Source of the DNA: Arthrobacter sp. zg-Y820
Lineage (GTDB): Bacteria > Actinomycetota > Actinomycetes > Actinomycetales > Micrococcaceae
NCBI RefSeq assembly: GCF_030142155.1
Contig: NZ_CP126247.1
Location: 2,852,001 to 2,916,000, forward strand
DNA length: 64,000 nucleotides
Direction of reading: 5' to 3'
The stretch's first letter is position 1. Every line of letters begins with the position of its first letter. Made by a program: the position numbers and the translations under genes. This document shows positions 1 to 10,077 of this stretch, piece after piece. The notes beneath the pieces are model-generated. The model was given only the letters and a program-made list of their open reading frames with translations, was not told the origin of the DNA and searched no databases.

Positions 1-601
1 CCTCGTGGACCTTGGCGCGCATGGCGGGCCAGTCCGTAACTGCCAGCCGCACATCCTCAAGGACCTTGCGCAGCCCTTCGGTGAGCTCATCCCGCCGTGT
101 TTCGTCGGGGAGGCGTCCGATCTCAACGGAAATCCAGGACTCGATGCGGGTGGTTTCATCCTGCCGCCCCAGCAGGGCTGACAGATTCGGCAGTGCCGCG
201 GTGTCGCCGCTGGAGACCCCGGCGGCAGCCGGCACGCGGTGCACGGCCTGCAGTTCTCCGCTTTCCCGGTCGCGGCTGACCAGGAAGGTGGGATGCACAA
301 CGAGCCGGATCGCGGCATTTTGCCGGACAATTTCCGCTGTCACGGAATCCACCAGGAACGGCATGTCGTCGGTGACGATCAGGACTACGCTGGCATCGCC
401 CTGATCGAAGACGGATACGGAGGCCTGGCCCTCGGGCCGCAGCGACCCCAACGCACGGTGACGTTCGGCCCTTTCGCGCAGGGTTGAGCGCGGATATCCG
501 TCTGCGTCTTCCCCTGCCAGATGCTCGTAGTAGTTCCCTGTGAATTCGTCCAGGGAATCGTCGGTACCTGATAGATCCGGAATACGGGATCCAGACGACA
601 T
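1..601 (-). CDS. NAD-specific glutamate dehydrogenase, N-terminal part (runs off left edge)
   Basis: This frame is open from an ATG at 601 to the left edge of the window, so only about 200 N-terminal residues are visible. The protein starts MSSGSRIPDLSGTDDSLDEF and soon contains VVLIVTDDMPFLVDSVTAE, a stretch characteristic of the N-terminal regulatory region of the very large (about 1,600-residue) NAD-dependent glutamate dehydrogenases (GdhB/GDH-180 type). These convert glutamate to 2-oxoglutarate and ammonia in the cytoplasm. The start is supported by a GGAGG ribosome-binding site at about 612-616. The catalytic dehydrogenase domain lies outside the window, so activity cannot be judged. The gene downstream of the CpaE-like ATPase is co-directional but separated by about 84 bases. 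Confidence 0.85.
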   Translation of the reverse strand, partial: MSSGSRIPDLSGTDDSLDEFTGNYYEHLAGEDADGYPRSTLRERAERHRALGSLRPEGQASVSVFDQGDASVVLIVTDDMPFLVDSVTAEIVRQNAAIRLVVHPTFLVSRDRESGELQAVHRVPAAAGVSSGDTAALPNLSALLGRQDETTRIESWISVEIGRLPDETRRDELTEGLRKVLEDVRLAVTDWPAMRAKVHE

Positions 602-685
602 GTAATACGCCTCCGTTATAGCCTTCTTACCTCCCGCTTCTTTGCGGTTGGCCTCACTCGAGCCTATCCCGCAAGAATGAAAAGG

Positions 686-2062
686 TCACTTTGCAGCGGA
701 CATCACCCGCTTGGAACGGCGCCGGGAGGACACCCTGACGTTGGCGAGCGCAGCGATTGCGTGCCGAAGGGGCGAGGACGGCGCCGTTTCCAGCAGTGCG
801 GAACCCGCAAGCAGTGCGGCGTCCACGGTGGAGAAGTCAGCGGGCAGGAACGCGGTAACCGGTATTCCGGGTCCGAACCTCTCCCAGGCATCACTCAGCT
901 GCCGCTCCGGGGAGCGCCCGACGGCGGCGGAACGGACCTTGTTCAGCACCACCTTGGGTGCCGAGCCCGGTACTGCCGCTTCCAATTCGGCGAGCGCCCG
1001 GACCAGTCGTGGAACGCCCACCGAGTCTGCCGCCCCGACGGCATACACGGTATCGGCCAGTTCCAGGGCCCGCAGCGTGGCGCCGTTCCGGCGCGGCGCC
1101 AGGGTGTCGAAGCTCAACTCCTCATCGGCTTCCAAGCTGAATCCGCAATCTATGACGATCAGGTCGGCCACCTTGCGTGCCTGCTCCAGGACCAGGCCCA
1201 AGGCGGTGGGTCGCAACTCGATCCAGCGGTCCGAGCGCGTGATCCCGGTGAGCACCAAGAGCCGCTGCCCTTTCAGCGACACGCTAAGCGTGCTGCGGAG
1301 CAGTGACTGCGGGTCGAGCAGGCCCTGGTCGGCCAGCCGGCAGGCCTGGGCCACGCCTGCGGATTCGTCCAGCAGCCCCAGGCTCGCGGCGACGGAGGAT
1401 CCATAGGTGTCGGCGTCAACCAGCAGCACTGTCTTTCCGTCCGCTGCGGCTTCCGCTGCAAAGTTCACGGCCACCGTCGTTCGTCCCGGCGCGCCCGTCG
1501 GCCCCCAGACTGCGACAACGGTTCCCGCAGCCCGGATGTCATCCCCGGACTCCTGTCCCCGGTCGCCGTCCTCTCCGCCGTCGGTCCTGGCGTTGGTCCT
1601 GCCGGCGGCAGAGTCGCCCCGCCCCGCTCCGCGGTCGGGGGCTCCGGCGGCATCGAGCGACCAGGTGCGCAGTGCTGCCGAGGGATCGGCCAGCAGCGTG
1701 GAGGCACTGCGGCCGTCCATCCGGCCCACTGCGTCTGACACCAGGTCCGAGAGCAGTTCGGCGGCGGATCCGCGGGGAGCGTGGGCGATGCTCAGCGCAT
1801 CGAGGCGCTGTTGGGAGCCTTCCTCATCCGCCAGCACGAGCAGGGCCACGCCGGTGGCGGCAAGACGCTCGGCAAGGGCGGCGGTGACCTCGCCGGCGTC
1901 GTCGGCCACGATCGCCGCCCGGGCGATGCCGCTCTGGCAAGCTGCGATCAGTTCTGACAGCTCGGCGCAGCGGCGGACCACAGTGACCGGCCCGTGAAGT
2001 CGCTCCAGGTCCCCGACCAGGTTGGTGACACCGTTGCCCACCGTCACGACCGGAATATTCAT
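686..2062 (-). CDS. CpaE/MinD-like P-loop ATPase (Tad-type assembly family)
   Basis: A 458-residue protein with an N-terminal receiver-like or variable region (about residues 1-150), a hydrophilic Asp/Gly-rich linker, and a C-terminal SIMIBI-class ATPase domain. The P-loop region reads VVAVWGPTGAPGRTTVAVNF, followed by KTVLLVDADTYGSSVAASLG. This layout matches CpaE/TadZ-like ATPases that localise Tad/Flp pilus machinery. The P-loop has Arg where the family usually has Lys or a small residue before the Thr pair, so ATP hydrolysis is uncertain. The start codon overlaps the stop of the upstream SAF-domain gene by four bases (ATGA), so the two are translationally coupled. No TadA secretion ATPase or pilin lies nearby, so the exact role is unknown. 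Confidence 0.75.
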   Translation of the reverse strand: MNIPVVTVGNGVTNLVGDLERLHGPVTVVRRCAELSELIAACQSGIARAAIVADDAGEVTAALAERLAATGVALLVLADEEGSQQRLDALSIAHAPRGSAAELLSDLVSDAVGRMDGRSASTLLADPSAALRTWSLDAAGAPDRGAGRGDSAAGRTNARTDGGEDGDRGQESGDDIRAAGTVVAVWGPTGAPGRTTVAVNFAAEAAADGKTVLLVDADTYGSSVAASLGLLDESAGVAQACRLADQGLLDPQSLLRSTLSVSLKGQRLLVLTGITRSDRWIELRPTALGLVLEQARKVADLIVIDCGFSLEADEELSFDTLAPRRNGATLRALELADTVYAVGAADSVGVPRLVRALAELEAAVPGSAPKVVLNKVRSAAVGRSPERQLSDAWERFGPGIPVTAFLPADFSTVDAALLAGSALLETAPSSPLRHAIAALANVRVSSRRRSKRVMSAAK

Positions 2063-2706
2063 GATCCTGCACCTGGATTCAGGACCACGGCTATTTTGGC
2101 GCCGTTCGACTGGGCGCTAAGGAGTCCGGCCAAGTCGTCGTCCTCCACCAGGACCAGGAGCTGCGTGGACCGGCTGGCACCCAGCACCGACTCGTCGACC
2201 GTAAGTTCTGAGATTTCGGCAGCGGTAAGGATCTGCTGTGGTTCCTTGAAGCCGTTGCGCTCATTCGGCAGCGCCACCCAAACGTCAACCCGCGACCCCG
2301 CTTCGGTTCCGCTCGGAAGAATGTCGTCGACACGCAGTCCCACCGGCTTCCGGTCCAGGTCATCCGCGGTGCCGAGGTCGGTGCGGGCCACCAGCTCGCC
2401 TTTCCGCAGCAGCCCCGACGCCACGGCGTTTTCAGGTATTCCCTCGGCCGCAGGCAGGTAGGAACCGGAGACGTCACCCAGCCGGACGGGAACCACGGCG
2501 AGATCCTGGGCGCTGACCGATGAACCCACCGGAATGTTCTCGTCAACGACGAACACCTCAGTGGTTTGGTCCGCGGAGCCCACGAGTGCAACGACGCCCG
2601 CGGTGGAGGCCAGCACCAGCATTATGCCGAGCAGCAGGCGCGGATCTTTCCACGACGGTTTTTTCAGGCGCGGTGCGGACGGCTGCACGGTTGTAGTGAG
2701 ACTCAT
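2059..2706 (-). CDS. SAF-domain membrane protein (CpaB/RcpC-like)
   Basis: I place the start at the ATG at 2706 (MSLTTTVQPSAPRLKKPSWK), which follows a GGGGGA ribosome-binding site. The longer frame upstream lacks one. The 215-residue product has a basic N-terminus, one transmembrane helix (about residues 25-45, LLLGIMLVLASTAGVVALVG) and then a SAF domain (about 50-115, with VDENIPVGSSVSAQDLAVVP). SAF/CpaB proteins bind periplasmic or extracytoplasmic partners in Flp/Tad pilus assembly. It is the first gene of a two-gene unit with the CpaE-like ATPase. A solitary CpaB-CpaE pair suggests either a remnant or an actinobacterial variant of the system; the rest of a Tad locus is not in this window. 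Confidence 0.75.
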   Translation of the reverse strand: MSLTTTVQPSAPRLKKPSWKDPRLLLGIMLVLASTAGVVALVGSADQTTEVFVVDENIPVGSSVSAQDLAVVPVRLGDVSGSYLPAAEGIPENAVASGLLRKGELVARTDLGTADDLDRKPVGLRVDDILPSGTEAGSRVDVWVALPNERNGFKEPQQILTAAEISELTVDESVLGASRSTQLLVLVEDDDLAGLLSAQSNGAKIAVVLNPGAGS

Positions 2707-2926
2707 TTTTCCCCCTGGTAACACCGGAGTCCGGGGCTGCATGGCACCGGACGGGCAATCGCTGCCATTGTTGACCACAATTCGGCGGAAGGAAACGGTG
2801 ATTTTTCGGAAACTTCAAAGTGTGGATAACTTCGCCGGTCCGGCTGCCGGAGTGGGAGACTGAATGCGACAGTGCGTCGGATGGATCCGGCGGATGGATA
2901 GGGTGGATGGATGTTGAGGTGGATAC

Positions 2927-3160
2927 GTGGGTGAGAAGCGGTTCCTGACACTGGCCGATGTCGGCGAGGTGTTGAACATATCCTCGTCACAGACATACGC
3001 CCTGGTGAGGTCGGGGGAACTCCCAGCCATCCAGATTGGCGGGCGGGGGCAGTGGCGGGTGGAATCCCGTGTCTTGGAGGAATTCATCGCCGACGCCTAT
3101 CGCCGCTCTGCTGCCGTACAGCGCGACGACGCATCCGAAAGGGCCGCCTCCGAGCAGTAG
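2927..3160 (+). CDS. Small excisionase/BldC-like helix-turn-helix protein
   Basis: A 77-residue protein from a GTG start (MGEKRFLTLADVGEVLNISS). It contains a MerR/excisionase-type winged helix: FLTLADVGEVLNISSSQTYA, then LVRSGELPAIQIGGRGQWRV. This pattern (LT..EVA..L.VS...VY.LV..GELPA...G..WRV) is typical of HTH_17 proteins in actinobacteria. It is divergent from the SAF/CpaE pair and could regulate it. No integrase or att-like site is nearby, so it is unlikely to be a phage excisionase. The short acidic tail after residue 55 is variable in such proteins. Confidence 0.7.
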   Translation: MGEKRFLTLADVGEVLNISSSQTYALVRSGELPAIQIGGRGQWRVESRVLEEFIADAYRRSAAVQRDDASERAASEQ

Positions 3161-3169
3161 CCCCGCTGG

Positions 3170-3292
3170 TTTCCCGCCTGGGCGCTGCCCGTGACTTGCT
3201 TATTTCCCGCCTGGGCGCGCTTATTTCCTGCTAGGGCGCTGCCCCCTGCCGAGCCGATTTCCTGCACATTTCCCGCCTGGGCGCTGCCCGTG
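3170..3292. repeat. Short imperfect direct repeats TTTCCCGCCTGGGCGCTGCC
   Basis: Four copies of TTTCCYGCYWGGGCGCTGCC-like sequence occur at 3170-3193, 3203-3220 (truncated), 3224-3245 (diverged) and 3269-3292. The first and last copies are identical over 24 bases. A partial TTTCCTGC lies at 3258. The spacing is irregular (33, 21 and 45 bases) and the array sits between two convergent genes. The spacers are too short and uneven for CRISPR. The role is unknown. Confidence 0.75.
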
Positions 3293-3310
3293 CCGGCCCG
3301 CGCCCAATCG

Positions 3311-3868
3311 TTAGACGGCCGAGCAGACCGCCGCCACCGCTCGCAGGGGGACGGTGAAGACTCCGCGGACGTTGCCTTGCCGCCGAGGTTCGCCGCGGGG
3401 AGTCAGCGACAGTTCGAAAAAATCCTTTCCGACCCGGTCTACGCTGCCATCCAGGGCAGAGGCGGGCGGCTGCCCTGCCAAGTACACCTGCACGGCCGCG
3501 CGGTCACGGGACAGGCCCCGCAGCGCGGACGCCAGCCCCAGCCGTGCCGCTGGTGCATCCACTGTGGAAAAGCGGTCCATTCCGCCGATCAGCACCACGT
3601 GGTCAAGCGCAATGACCGACGAGCGCCGTTCACCGTCCAAGCCGATCCACCCGCGGCCCACATGGCTGAGTTCCCCTTCGAAGGCCCCGCATGGACCGAC
3701 GTCCACCTTCAGGTACCGTCCGGTCTGGCTGTGCAGCCGGCCCGCCAGGTCCATGCCGGCAAAATCGGTCCGAAGCCGCTCGGAAACCTCAGCGTCCTGC
3801 ACCAGCTGGTGAGCAGAGGCCATTTGGGCCTCCATGTCGGCAAAAAGGGCGTCCCATCGCATGTGCAC
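3311..3868 (-). CDS. Conserved actinobacterial hypothetical protein
   Basis: A 185-residue soluble protein, MHMRWDALFADMEAQMASAH at its N-terminus, with an alternative ATG two codons downstream. The first 45 residues look like an amphipathic helix followed by an RTDFAGMDLAGRL segment. The remainder is beta-rich and SH3-like in character (VGRGWIGLDGE, SVIALDHVVLI). I do not recognise a catalytic motif. Proteins of this kind are common single-copy genes in Micrococcaceae, by recollection only. It is convergent with the HTH gene across the repeat region. Confidence 0.7.
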   Translation of the reverse strand: MHMRWDALFADMEAQMASAHQLVQDAEVSERLRTDFAGMDLAGRLHSQTGRYLKVDVGPCGAFEGELSHVGRGWIGLDGERRSSVIALDHVVLIGGMDRFSTVDAPAARLGLASALRGLSRDRAAVQVYLAGQPPASALDGSVDRVGKDFFELSLTPRGEPRRQGNVRGVFTVPLRAVAAVCSAV

Positions 3869-4159
3869 AGGCTAGCCGCTGCTCTCCGCACCTACTACCA
3901 CGGGCCCAGGCAAACAATCTCAAAATCACCCTAGACACCGGGGCAACCGCACTGTAGACAAGTCCCACCAAACGATCTAGAAGCCATCAAACAGCGTTAT
4001 CCATTATCAAACGGCAACAAACTGCATCAAACTGCATCTTTCCGGCAGCGAAATCCACCGATCGGTAGCGGCGGACCGGGCCGCCGAGGTGGATAGATAC
4101 CCAGGATGAAGGAGACGCCGCGTGGACAAGGCTGGCGCCCGAGACGAAGGAGGACCCGA

Positions 4160-4966
4160 ATGAAACACCTGCTGCGGGACCTCCTCGTTCTGGGTGCCGG
4201 AATCGCCGCCTCCGCCGTCCTGCTGTGGGCCGGGCTGGCGACGCTGCCGGATTCGGTAAGCCTCCTCCAGGGATCGGTGTCATCCCTGCAGGGGCTGGCG
4301 GGCTTCGCTGCCGCTGCGGCGGGTCTTCTCATCGCCCTTTGGTGGAGTCTGGGGCTGGTCCTGGCCGTCCTATCCGCCCTGCTGCAGAAAGCCGGACATG
4401 CGGCAGCCGCTGCAGCTGCCGGCGCCTTGGCTCCCGCCTTTATGAAGCGACTCGCTGCCGCTGCCATCGGCCTGAACCTCGTGGCCGGCGCCGGTGCCGC
4501 CCAGGCAGCCGATCCGTTGCCTGCGAATCCGGGGCAGAGCGTCTCCATGCTGCAAAACCCGCTGGATGCCGCGGTGCATCCCCAGTGGAACCCCACACTG
4601 GTGCTGCCGGAACGCGGCTTGGGTCCGGCAGGCACCGGAACGGTTGCCGGCAACTCAGCGGAGCCGTCACCCACTGACAGTCCGGCGAATCCGCAGTGGA
4701 AGCCTCGGGCGCAGGAAGTGACGCCAAACGTTTTTATCCGTCCCGGACGCACCGATGCATCCGGGCGGGCAGTGGTCCGCTCGGGAGACTCCTTGTGGAG
4801 CCTCGCCGCCGAACAGCTTGGCCCTCTAGCCACGGACGCTGAAATCGCTGCCCACTGGCCGCGCTGGTACGAACGGAACCGGGACGTTATTGGCGCTGAC
4901 CCGGACCTGATTCTGCCCGGCCAGATCTTCGCGGTGCCCGAAGTGCCCGAAGTGCCCCGCCAATAA
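4160..4966 (+). CDS. LysM-domain membrane protein
   Basis: The start chosen is ATG 4160 (MKHLLRDLLVLGAGIAASAV), preceded by GAAGGAGGA at 4146-4154. An in-frame ATG at 4106 has no comparable site. The 268-residue protein has two or three hydrophobic N-terminal helices and an Ala-rich segment ending in a possible signal-like GAGAAQAADP. A Pro-rich linker follows, then a C-terminal LysM domain (about residues 195-262, VVRSGDSLWSLAAEQLG to DLILPGQIFAVP). LysM binds peptidoglycan or chitin-like GlcNAc polymers. The arrangement suggests a membrane-anchored wall-binding protein. It precedes the Rv3235-like gene in the same direction. Confidence 0.8.
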   Translation: MKHLLRDLLVLGAGIAASAVLLWAGLATLPDSVSLLQGSVSSLQGLAGFAAAAAGLLIALWWSLGLVLAVLSALLQKAGHAAAAAAAGALAPAFMKRLAAAAIGLNLVAGAGAAQAADPLPANPGQSVSMLQNPLDAAVHPQWNPTLVLPERGLGPAGTGTVAGNSAEPSPTDSPANPQWKPRAQEVTPNVFIRPGRTDASGRAVVRSGDSLWSLAAEQLGPLATDAEIAAHWPRWYERNRDVIGADPDLILPGQIFAVPEVPEVPRQ

Positions 4967-5110
4967 CGAAGTCTCCAACCTCGCGCAGCACCCGGGCACC
5001 GGCACTGCTGCTGCAGTGCGCCTTGCCCCGGCGTTTCACCGACCGTGCCTTCGTCATACCTCCGGTACCGCCGCTCATTCCACAGCGGACTTCCAGGAAA
5101 GGACAGCACC

Positions 5111-5740
5111 ATGACCACCGTCATTACATTTCCAGTCCAAGAGGCAGCGGACGAGCTGGCCACCGCGTCGGGGGCTCCGCGTCCGCTCACCGTGCACCGC
5201 ATTCCGGTTACAGGCTATTCGCCGGCCGGAGCTCCACCGGTCAAGCTGCGCCCCCGGCAGCCCGCCCCGCAGGCGGCTAAACCCGCCGATTCCAGCCCGG
5301 CGACGCAGGACCAGGCTCACTGGCACAGCACCCCTGAGGACGACGCGCGGGTGAACGCCATAGCCCGGTCCGTCACCCAAGCGGCGCTGGAAGTACTCGG
5401 CGGAACCCGGCCGCTTCAGCAGATGGCCCGGTGGCTCGATCCCCCGAGCTTCGAGCGTCTGCAGCTGCGCGCCAATCTGGTCCGCAGCAGGGAACTGGGT
5501 GCCGCAGGAGGGACCGGGTCCAGGGCTGGAACCGGGGCAGCCGCCAGGCAGGGAACGCGCACGATGCCGGTGCGCCTGCACCGGCAGGTCGTGATCCGCT
5601 GCTGCCGAATCTGCCCCGTCTCGGAAGGCATCTACGAAGCATCGGTCGTAGCGGCCGAACAAAGCAGAGTCCGCGCCGCGGCTCTTCGTATAGAGCTGCG
5701 GCGCGGACTCTGGAAGGTCACGGCCCTGGAGATCGGTTAG
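5111..5740 (+). CDS. Rv3235 family protein
   Basis: The start is ATG 5111 (MTTVITFPVQEAADELATAS), with AGGAAAGGA eight or so bases upstream. The 209-residue product has a Pro/Ala-rich N-terminal half. Its C-terminal half contains ARSVTQAALEVLGGTRPLQQ and QMARWLDPPSFERL, and it ends IELRRGLWKVTALEIG. That pattern (helix with LEVLGG.RP..QL.RWL, and a final RW.VTALEIG-like strand) is the hallmark I associate with actinobacterial Rv3235-like proteins of unknown function, encoded next to secA. It is convergent with secA. The last 15 codons lie in a 46-base near-perfect inverted repeat that probably also ends secA transcription. Confidence 0.75.
   Translation: MTTVITFPVQEAADELATASGAPRPLTVHRIPVTGYSPAGAPPVKLRPRQPAPQAAKPADSSPATQDQAHWHSTPEDDARVNAIARSVTQAALEVLGGTRPLQQMARWLDPPSFERLQLRANLVRSRELGAAGGTGSRAGTGAAARQGTRTMPVRLHRQVVIRCCRICPVSEGIYEASVVAAEQSRVRAAALRIELRRGLWKVTALEIG
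5666..5711. terminator. Long hairpin inside the 3' end of the Rv3235-like gene; probable secA terminator
   Basis: AGAGTCCGCGCCGC (5666-5679) pairs perfectly with GCGGCGCGGACTCT (5698-5711). Inside it GCTCT pairs with AGAGC across a TCGTAT loop, giving about 19 base pairs. It lies 52 bases past the secA stop on the minus strand but within the convergent coding sequence. It has no strong T-run. Confidence 0.6.
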
Positions 5741-5762
5741 ATCCCGTTACTGCGGAGCACGG

Positions 5763-8564
<2,802 letters not shown>

Positions 8565-8655
8565 TGATTTGCTCCCAATCTAGTGTTGCCTAATTCTGGC
8601 GTCCCCAGTCTACGTGAGAGACGTTTGGTGGTGTGCAGGGGTTCCCGCAGCGGAT

Positions 8656-9864
8656 CTATTCCCGGCATACTGCCAGTTTTAATGCCTCCGCCAAATCACC
8701 TGATGGTTTTACAATAACGTCGTCGAGCCCCAGCCAATCTGCCATCATACGTAGTTCCGCGGCAAGCTCAACGGCTGTGCGGGCCGGAGCGCCGTCCTCG
8801 CGGTGGGCGGCCTGGACCAATAGGGCCTTGTTTGACCGGTCAGCTTTGAGATCCACCCGTGCCGCAAATTCCTCCCCCAGCAGGAACGGCAGAACGTAGT
8901 AGCCGTACCGGCGCGCCGCGGGCGGAGTGTAAATTTCGAGGCGGTACCGGAAACCGAAAAGCGCTTCCAGCCGTTTCCGTTCGAACACCATGGAGTCGAA
9001 GGGGCTGAGGAGGGCACGGGCCGAGGAGCGGCGCGGGATAACCGTTTCCGCGTGCAGGTAGGCAGGCGAACGCCAGCCAGCGACCCGCACCCGGCGCAGT
9101 TTCCCCGTGCGGACCAGTACGGCCGCCGCCGACGCGGTCTCCCGCTGGGGCAGCCGAAAGTAATCTGCCAGGCAGCGGACGGTGGCCACCCCGTGTGCGC
9201 GTGCGGCCAGTTCCGTCAGACGCAGTACTGCTTCCTGCGGATCGGACGGCTCCAAAGCGGCAGGGCCCGCAGGGTGCACGGCAGCCGTGGGAGCGTAAAG
9301 ACGCTCAAACTGCGGAGTCCGTCCGGCCGAGCTGAGCAGGCCTGACGCAAACAGGTCTTCGAGCACCCGCTTCGAGGCGTTCCAGTTCCATCCCCAGTTG
9401 CCTTTGGTCCTCACCTCACCGCCCCCCAGCCTGTCGGCTATTTCCCTCGCGGTGAGTGGCGGTCCGCCGGCCAGGAGCCCCAGGATCTGTTCGCTCAGCC
9501 GGTTCTTCACCTCGGTGGGAAGTGAGTGCGCTGTCATCCACACACGGCGTTGGACTGTCCGCAGATCGGGGAAAAGCTCCGGGCGGACGTAGCTGGCTTC
9601 ATGTGCCCAGTACTCCACCATCTGGCGCGGAGCCTTGGAGGCCAACCTATCGGGAACGGCAGTATCGTACGGACCCAGCCTGGAAAACAGCGGCAGGTAG
9701 TGGCTCCGGGAGAGCACGTTCACTGAATCAATCTGCAGGAGGTGCAGCTGTTTCAGGACCCGGCCAACCGATCTTGAAGTGACGGTGGCGGGCCGCCCCT
9801 TGACCAGGCCCTGTGCGCCCAGCGCGGTGAGCCGCGCCTGCCGGGCAGTGAGGGTTGGTTCCAT
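8656..9864 (-). CDS. Winged-helix DNA-binding protein, YcaQ/AlkX-like (HTH_42)
   Basis: The frame is open upstream, but I choose ATG 9864 (MEPTLTARQARLTALGAQGL) or the ATG at 9873, since the upstream extension looks like non-coding sequence. The 402-residue protein has the features of the HTH_42 family: QIDSVNVLSRSHYLPLFSRL near residues 40-60, VEYWAHEASYVRPELFPDLR, and later LLSPFDSMVFERKRLEALFG and IYTPPAARRYGYYVLPFLLG. E. coli YcaQ is a DNA glycosylase that opens interstrand cross-links; the QLD/QID region is where its catalytic residues lie. Activity is inferred from family only. It is separated from secA by about 90 bases and is probably an independent insertion in the secA-hpf block. 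Confidence 0.85.
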   Translation of the reverse strand: MEPTLTARQARLTALGAQGLVKGRPATVTSRSVGRVLKQLHLLQIDSVNVLSRSHYLPLFSRLGPYDTAVPDRLASKAPRQMVEYWAHEASYVRPELFPDLRTVQRRVWMTAHSLPTEVKNRLSEQILGLLAGGPPLTAREIADRLGGGEVRTKGNWGWNWNASKRVLEDLFASGLLSSAGRTPQFERLYAPTAAVHPAGPAALEPSDPQEAVLRLTELAARAHGVATVRCLADYFRLPQRETASAAAVLVRTGKLRRVRVAGWRSPAYLHAETVIPRRSSARALLSPFDSMVFERKRLEALFGFRYRLEIYTPPAARRYGYYVLPFLLGEEFAARVDLKADRSNKALLVQAAHREDGAPARTAVELAAELRMMADWLGLDDVIVKPSGDLAEALKLAVCRE

Positions 9865-10017
9865 AGTGCCCATCCTAGGTCCGAGGCTCTCCCGCTCTGA
9901 CACGTGCCACGCACGGCAGATGGGCGCGGGGACTCCGACGTCCCTGCCACAGCCGAACGTCTCAGGGCGAGAGCCGCATTCTGCTGATCCGCTGGTCGCT
10001 GCTGGTCGAAAGGGTTG

Positions 10018-10077
10018 CCGTACTCTTTGACTTCCGGCCGTACTCTTTGACTCCCGGCCGTACTCTTTGACTCCCTC
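10018..10077. repeat. Three tandem 20-bp repeats CCGTACTCTTTGACTYCCGG
   Basis: Units lie at 10018-10037, 10038-10057 and 10058-10077. The first two differ at one position and the third diverges in its last two bases. The last unit touches the stop codon (10076-10078) of the DUF222/HNH gene, so the array forms that gene's immediate 3' flank. Read on the gene's strand, each unit contains GTCAAAGAGTACGG. Confidence 0.9.

Noticed and set aside
2821..2829. DnaA box TGTGGATAA (a second at 49333-49341)
   Set aside because: Single boxes with no cluster, no AT-rich element and no dnaA/dnaN nearby; not evidence of an origin.
2927..3160. Phage excisionase
   Set aside because: No integrase, attachment site or phage gene nearby; excisionase-type HTH proteins are common as chromosomal regulators in this group.
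3170..3292. CRISPR array
   Set aside because: Repeats are irregularly spaced (21-45 bases), partly diverged, and no cas genes occur.
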